The notes below the pieces were generated by a model. The model was not told the DNA's origin and did not search any database. It worked only from the letters and a program-made list of their open reading frames with translations. Positions 6,268 to 9,186 of a DNA stretch of 9,186 nt are shown one piece after another. Every line of letters starts with the position of its first letter. Position 1 is the first letter of the stretch. The DNA lies in contig JADFHU010000171.1 in assembly GCA_022567055.1 (NCBI GenBank), forward strand, positions 1 to 9,186, read 5' to 3'. The position numbers and the translations under genes are program-made. This DNA comes from Planctomycetota bacterium. Lineage in GTDB: Bacteria; Planctomycetota; Phycisphaerae; Sedimentisphaerales; Anaerobacaceae.

Positions 6268-7494
6268 TTGCTGAGAGCAGTACCGTATCTTCTCGTCCTT
6301 ACGCTGACAGCTTCAGCGGGTGTCAACACTGGCGTATCTGCACCTCGCGGTGTGTCTCCTTATCCTAACAGTCCGCTCATGACAGGGTTGAGTTTGGATT
6401 GGTCGACCCACCGCCGCGGCGCCCAGGGGAGTGACAACTTTCAACTCACCTGGGCGGATGATGACCAGCTCTACGGGGCCTGGGGAGACGGGGGCGGATT
6501 CGGCGGCACCAACAGCAAGGGACGCGTGGGCCTGGGCATCGCGCGCGTCTCCGGGCCGGGCAGCCATTGGCATGGGATCAACCGCTGGGGTGGTTTCGAC
6601 CCCGAGCATCCCGCCCAATTCGGTGGCAAGGGCAAGAGCTGGGGCATGATCAGCGTGAACGGCCTGCTCTACATGCTGGTCGTTCCCGACGTCGTACCGG
6701 GCAAGGGCTATAGAAACCACTACGAATACGTGGAGGTCTGGCAATCGACAGACCGCGCAGCCACCTGGCACAGACCCTCCTGGCGATTCCTTCAATCGGA
6801 GAATTTGACGATTCCCACCTTCCTGAACTTCGGAAAGGATAACGGTGGCGTTCCCACGGAGTTAGGCGACTATGTCTACCTCTACTTCATCCGACCGCAG
6901 AGCACGACCATGGAACACGCAGGCCCCCGAGGCGTGGAACTGATCGTACACAAACCCGGCACCCTCTACTTGGCACGGGTCCCCGAGACATCCGTTACCC
7001 GAAGCAAGGCCGCGTATCAGTTCTACGGCGGGCTCGACGAAACCCGCAATCCCCGTTGGGGAAACATCTCGCAGAAGCAGCCCGTCTTCGAGGACCCCAG
7101 AGGCGTGGGCTGGTGCATGAGCGCCCACTACAACGCGGGGTTGCAGCGCTACATTTTGTGTACCGAACACGGCGCATCGCACACCGGCCAAATGGGCATT
7201 TTCGATGCACCCACGCCCTGGGGGCCCTGGACGACGGTGGCCTATTGGACGCAGGAGGATCCCTTCGGCAGGACCAGACCCGGCAGCGATCTACCCTGGC
7301 GAAACAATGTCTTCTTCGTGGCATTCGCCACCAAGTGGCTCTCCGAGGATGGCCGGTCGTTTACCTTGAACTTCACGGGTGGCGGCAGGGGAAAGGATAA
7401 TGATTCGTTCAATACCGTGAGTGGGAACTTCGAGGTAACCGACCTCATCAAATCCGAATATCGAAATTCGAAATACGAAACAAATTCAAAATGA
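6268..7494 (+). CDS. Secreted DUF4185-like protein (probable beta-propeller)
   Basis: The start is a TTG at 6268 preceded by AGGGACGGG, 20 bp after the sulfatase stop; no better ATG is available. Residues 1-25 form a signal peptide (VPYLLVLTLTASAG, then GVSA). The mature part begins with DNFQLTWADDDQLYGAWGD (57-75), a GGGFGG loop, GRVGLGIARVSG, and GKSWGMISVNGLLYMLV, then blade-like Trp/Tyr-rich repeats to about residue 390. These resemble DUF4185 proteins, thought to be propeller-like and related in shape to glycoside hydrolases; the activity is unknown. Position between a sulfatase and sialic-acid genes suggests glycan binding or hydrolysis. The last dozen residues (SEYRNSKYETNSK) are encoded by a short-period repeat, so the native C-terminus was probably replaced. 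Family call from memory of motifs. Confidence 0.72.
   Translation: MLRAVPYLLVLTLTASAGVNTGVSAPRGVSPYPNSPLMTGLSLDWSTHRRGAQGSDNFQLTWADDDQLYGAWGDGGGFGGTNSKGRVGLGIARVSGPGSHWHGINRWGGFDPEHPAQFGGKGKSWGMISVNGLLYMLVVPDVVPGKGYRNHYEYVEVWQSTDRAATWHRPSWRFLQSENLTIPTFLNFGKDNGGVPTELGDYVYLYFIRPQSTTMEHAGPRGVELIVHKPGTLYLARVPETSVTRSKAAYQFYGGLDETRNPRWGNISQKQPVFEDPRGVGWCMSAHYNAGLQRYILCTEHGASHTGQMGIFDAPTPWGPWTTVAYWTQEDPFGRTRPGSDLPWRNNVFFVAFATKWLSEDGRSFTLNFTGGGRGKDNDSFNTVSGNFEVTDLIKSEYRNSKYETNSK
7462..7494. repeat. CGAAA 7-bp-period repeat at the 3' end of the DUF4185-like gene
   Basis: CGAAATT, CGAAATA and CGAAACA follow one another with 7-base spacing (CGAAA at 7462, 7469 and 7476), then AATTCAAAATGA gives the stop. 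Its A/T content is much higher than that of the surrounding gene. It encodes RNSKYETNSK, a tail I recognise as common at gene ends in several environmental bacterial genomes, which suggests a dispersed repeat. Confidence 0.6.
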
Positions 7495-7498
7495 TTTG

Positions 7499-7670
7499 AA
7501 GTCATCCCAAAGCCCGTTTTGTAACGAGATTGAGCGAAAAGTCCGTGGTCAAGGCGGAGGCGGAAAAGGCTCGGAGGCGTACTGAAGTACGTCGAGAACC
7601 TTTTTCGCCGACAACGCGGATCCACGGGCTTTGCAGCCAATCGCAGTCGAAAGAGGTTTTGGGATGACTT
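7499..7670. repeat. Palindromic repeat unit with 13-bp terminal inverted repeats
   Basis: AAGTCATCCCAAA (7499-7511) and TTTGGGATGACTT (7658-7670) are perfect inverted repeats. Inside them lies a long imperfect palindrome, 7539-7631, from AAGTCCGTGG to CCACGGGCTT, with the apex GTACT-GA-AGTAC at 7579-7590. Inner arms also pair (GGCGGAAAAGG with CCTTTTTCGCC). It fills the 169-bp gap between two genes and encodes nothing convincing. It resembles REP/MITE-type palindromes. As RNA it would fold into a long stem before the lyase gene, which could dampen read-through or protect mRNA. Confidence 0.72.
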
Positions 7671-8617
7671 CTAAGACAGAGGGATTGATCGCCGCTCCCC
7701 TCACCGCGTTTCATCCCGATGGCACCGTCAATCTGGCGATCATCCCATCCTATGTTGCGTTCTTGCAGTCCAATGGGATTACCGGCGTATTTGTCAATGG
7801 CACCACGGGTGAAGGCTTCTCTCTCTCCATCGAAGATCGCATGGCCATTGCCGAGCAGTGGGTGAAGGCCGCCTCCAGCCCATTTATCGTGATCGTGCAT
7901 GTGTCACATACCTGTCAAAGCTCGGCCGCAGAGATGGCACGTCATGCCGCCCGGATCGGTGCCCGTGGCGTCGGCGAAATGGGACCCATCGTTTATAGGC
8001 CGATCTCGGTTGAAGGTTTGGCCGACCACGCGGCACAGACAGCCGCAGAGGTGCCTGAGCTAGACTACTACTACTATCACATACCCTCCATCAGTGGGAT
8101 CTGCTTTCCTATGATTGACTTTCTATCGGCGGCAACGTCACGCATCCCGAATCTCGCCGGTATCAAGTATTCTCACGACGACTTAGTCGACTACGCACTC
8201 TGCCGCGAGTTTGAGGGGGGGCGCTACGACATGCTGTATGGTCGTGATGAACTACTCCTCTGTGCGCTCGTGCTGGGCTGCCGTGGTGCCGTTGGCAGTA
8301 CCTACAACATCATGGCCCCACTCTATGCTCGGCTAAGGCATGCCCTTGATGCCGGCCGGCTCGATGAGGCGGGGCAATGGCAGCGCCTCTCTATGAAGGT
8401 GGTCCGATTGTTGGCTGAGACAAAAAGCTTCAACGCCGCCCTAAAAGCGGTCATGAAAGAACTGGGACTCGATCTGGGGGGCGTTCATGCACCCTCGATG
8501 AATATAGAAGGGGAGACAGTGATACGGCTATTGGATGGCCTCAAGGCGCTTGGTTTCTTTGACGTCGCCTCAAGATACCTTGCGAGTGAAGACACGGCTA
8601 AGGGAGGTTGCAAATGA
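7664..8617 (+). CDS. nanA: N-acetylneuraminate lyase
   Basis: This cytoplasmic class I aldolase of the DHDPS/NAL superfamily splits N-acetylneuraminate into N-acetylmannosamine and pyruvate. It has 317 residues. The pyruvate-carboxylate site is GTTGEG (46-51), the catalytic Tyr is Tyr138 in DYYYYHIPSISG, and the Schiff-base Lys is Lys168 in NLAGIKYSHDDL. GRDELLL and GAVGSTYN also match. The YYYHIP and GAVGSTYN forms favour sialic acid lyase, notably of the animal-NPL-like type, over dihydrodipicolinate synthase, which has YNVP. ATG 7664 is preferred over an in-frame TTG at 7631 because AAAGAGG precedes it at proper distance and MTSKTEGLIAAPLTAF is a family-typical N-terminus. The start lies within the right inverted repeat of the upstream palindromic element. 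Its stop overlaps the next gene (ATGA), linking it to the sialidase-like gene. Confidence 0.88.
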   Translation: MTSKTEGLIAAPLTAFHPDGTVNLAIIPSYVAFLQSNGITGVFVNGTTGEGFSLSIEDRMAIAEQWVKAASSPFIVIVHVSHTCQSSAAEMARHAARIGARGVGEMGPIVYRPISVEGLADHAAQTAAEVPELDYYYYHIPSISGICFPMIDFLSAATSRIPNLAGIKYSHDDLVDYALCREFEGGRYDMLYGRDELLLCALVLGCRGAVGSTYNIMAPLYARLRHALDAGRLDEAGQWQRLSMKVVRLLAETKSFNAALKAVMKELGLDLGGVHAPSMNIEGETVIRLLDGLKALGFFDVASRYLASEDTAKGGCK

Positions 8618-9186
8618 ATGTTGTCCGGACACAAAGCGTTCTAGGCTGTGTCGGAAAACTCGATCTGGCTTCGAGCGGCCCTTTTTTCGCCTGGCTGCAT
8701 CCGGCTGCATCGACGATAGAACAAACATCGCCTGCTTCGCCGTCTTTGCCAGGCGAAAAAATTGCTCGCTCTCGGGCCGACGACGGAGTTTTCCGACAAA
8801 GCCTAATGTACGCTTTGCTGTGGGTGACACTGGCGCAGCACTGCATGGCATACGGCTACCCAATCGAGGGCGCCGGAAAGGTCTTCCATCACCACCTCGG
8901 CGCTGCCCCTCATGACCCTGCTTCGCTTGACAATTTTCTCATGACGCCCGACCCGCCCGATGGCGTCATCCTGCCTCCAACATGGCAGGCCCGTCTGGAT
9001 GATCTTCCCTCCGGCGCCGATGCGCTGCTAAAGAGCAAGAAAGGGTTCTTTAGGGGGCTGCCGGACAAAGAAGCCCTTGCGGCCGCAGGCTTGACCCAAA
9101 AGAAGACGGCCTCTGCGGAGTCCCTGAAGCAGGAAGTCGATGTGTTTGTATCGGGGACAGGAGGGTATCACACCTATCGTCTTCCC
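8614..9186 (+). CDS. Sialidase N-terminal part fused to a sulfatase-like fragment, carrying an in-frame MITE (cut by window edge)
   Basis: The frame is open from ATG 8614 to the right edge (191 codons, no stop). The ATG overlaps the lyase stop as ATGA and is preceded by AGGGAGG, a strong RBS. Residues 1-10 are MNVVRTQSVL; 11-64 are encoded by a MITE copy; from 65 the sequence reads MYALLWVTLAQHCMAYGYPI. Residues 71-118 (TLAQHCMAYGYPIEGAGKVF, then HHH, HDPASLDNFL) look like the 'AGY..GAGKVFHH' region of iduronate-type sulfatases, but the catalytic Cys region is missing. Residues 175-191 (VDVFVSGTGGYHTYRLP) match the start of sialidases, including the Arg of the RIP motif (here RLP). Without the MITE, residues 1-10 joined to MYALLWVTLAQHCMA resemble a signal peptide, so a secreted sialidase is one reading. 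A chimeric or decaying gene is the other. Confidence 0.66.
   Translation, partial: MNVVRTQSVLGCVGKLDLASSGPFFAWLHPAASTIEQTSPASPSLPGEKIARSRADDGVFRQSLMYALLWVTLAQHCMAYGYPIEGAGKVFHHHLGAAPHDPASLDNFLMTPDPPDGVILPPTWQARLDDLPSGADALLKSKKGFFRGLPDKEALAAAGLTQKKTASAESLKQEVDVFVSGTGGYHTYRLP
8644..8803 (+). mobile_element. MITE-like element, 160-bp copy inside the sialidase-like gene
   Basis: The ends GGCTGTGTCGGAAAACTC and GAGTTTTCCGACAAAGCC are inverted repeats of 18 bp with one mismatch. TA flanks both ends (8642-8643 and 8804-8805), consistent with a TA target duplication as made by IS630/Tc1-type transposases. A second, inner inverted repeat pairs TTTTTTCGCCTGGC (from 8682) with a CCAGGCGAAAAAA tract (from 8749). 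It encodes no transposase. 160 bp plus 2 bp of duplication equals 54 codons. Four of the six frames across it have no stop. Confidence 0.87.

Noticed and set aside
7539..7631. Rho-independent terminator
   Set aside because: The stem is far too long, and no T-run follows the 3' arm, so it reads better as a palindromic repeat.
7631..7663. TTG start for the lyase giving 11 extra residues
   Set aside because: The extra residues come from the palindromic repeat, whereas ATG 7664 has a good RBS and a family-typical N-terminus.
8535..8915. Other open frames across the 3' MITE copy on both strands
   Set aside because: They exist because the element is stop-poor in several frames. None has an RBS or matches a family, and the frame from 8614 is the one continuing into sialidase-like sequence.
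1..9186. CRISPR array, tRNA or rRNA genes
   Set aside because: No regularly spaced direct repeats with unique spacers and no cloverleaf or rRNA-like conserved segment were seen on either strand.

Overview
The window is gene-dense, moderately GC-rich bacterial DNA with good Shine-Dalgarno sites, almost all of it transcribed rightward. A divergent gene fragment sits at the left edge. The Tat-type aldo/keto reductase, the formylglycine sulfatase, the DUF4185-like secreted protein and the sialic-acid genes are typical of glycan-degrading environmental bacteria such as Planctomycetota, Verrucomicrobiota, Latescibacterota or sponge-symbiont lineages. The window itself does not settle the phylum.

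Left block (1-3542). A minus-strand gene of unknown function runs off the left edge and starts at 272. Facing away from it is a plus-strand run: a carrier-protein/alpha-beta-hydrolase fusion (337-1620), a second alpha/beta hydrolase coupled to it through an ATGA overlap (1617-2456), and a 4-hydroxyphenylpyruvate dioxygenase (2514-3542). The hydrolase pair recalls the paired hydrolases of exosortase-A/exopolysaccharide loci, but no exosortase is visible here.

Right block (3705-9186). This looks like an operon for sulfated and sialylated glycans: Tat-exported aldo/keto reductase, secreted sulfatase, secreted DUF4185-like protein, N-acetylneuraminate lyase of the YYYHIP type, and an overlapping gene whose 3' part begins a sialidase and whose 5' part looks like a piece of an iduronate-type sulfatase. 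Secreted enzymes would remove sulfate and sialic acid outside the cell, and the lyase would split sialic acid to N-acetylmannosamine and pyruvate in the cytoplasm. The joint role is inferred from gene content.

Repeats and small mobile elements are the most striking part. Two ~97% identical, oppositely oriented MITE-like elements (220 bp at 1208-1427, 160 bp at 8644-8803) share 18-bp terminal inverted repeats. Each lies in frame inside a protein-coding gene and adds 74 or 54 codons without a stop. The 160-bp copy is flanked by TA on both sides. A different palindromic repeat (7499-7670), bounded by perfect 13-bp inverted repeats, fills the gap before the lyase gene and appears to supply that gene's ribosome binding site and start codon. 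A 7-bp-period CGAAA repeat forms the last codons of the DUF4185-like gene. Gene ends in this locus therefore seem to be repeatedly remodelled by small repeats without loss of reading frame.
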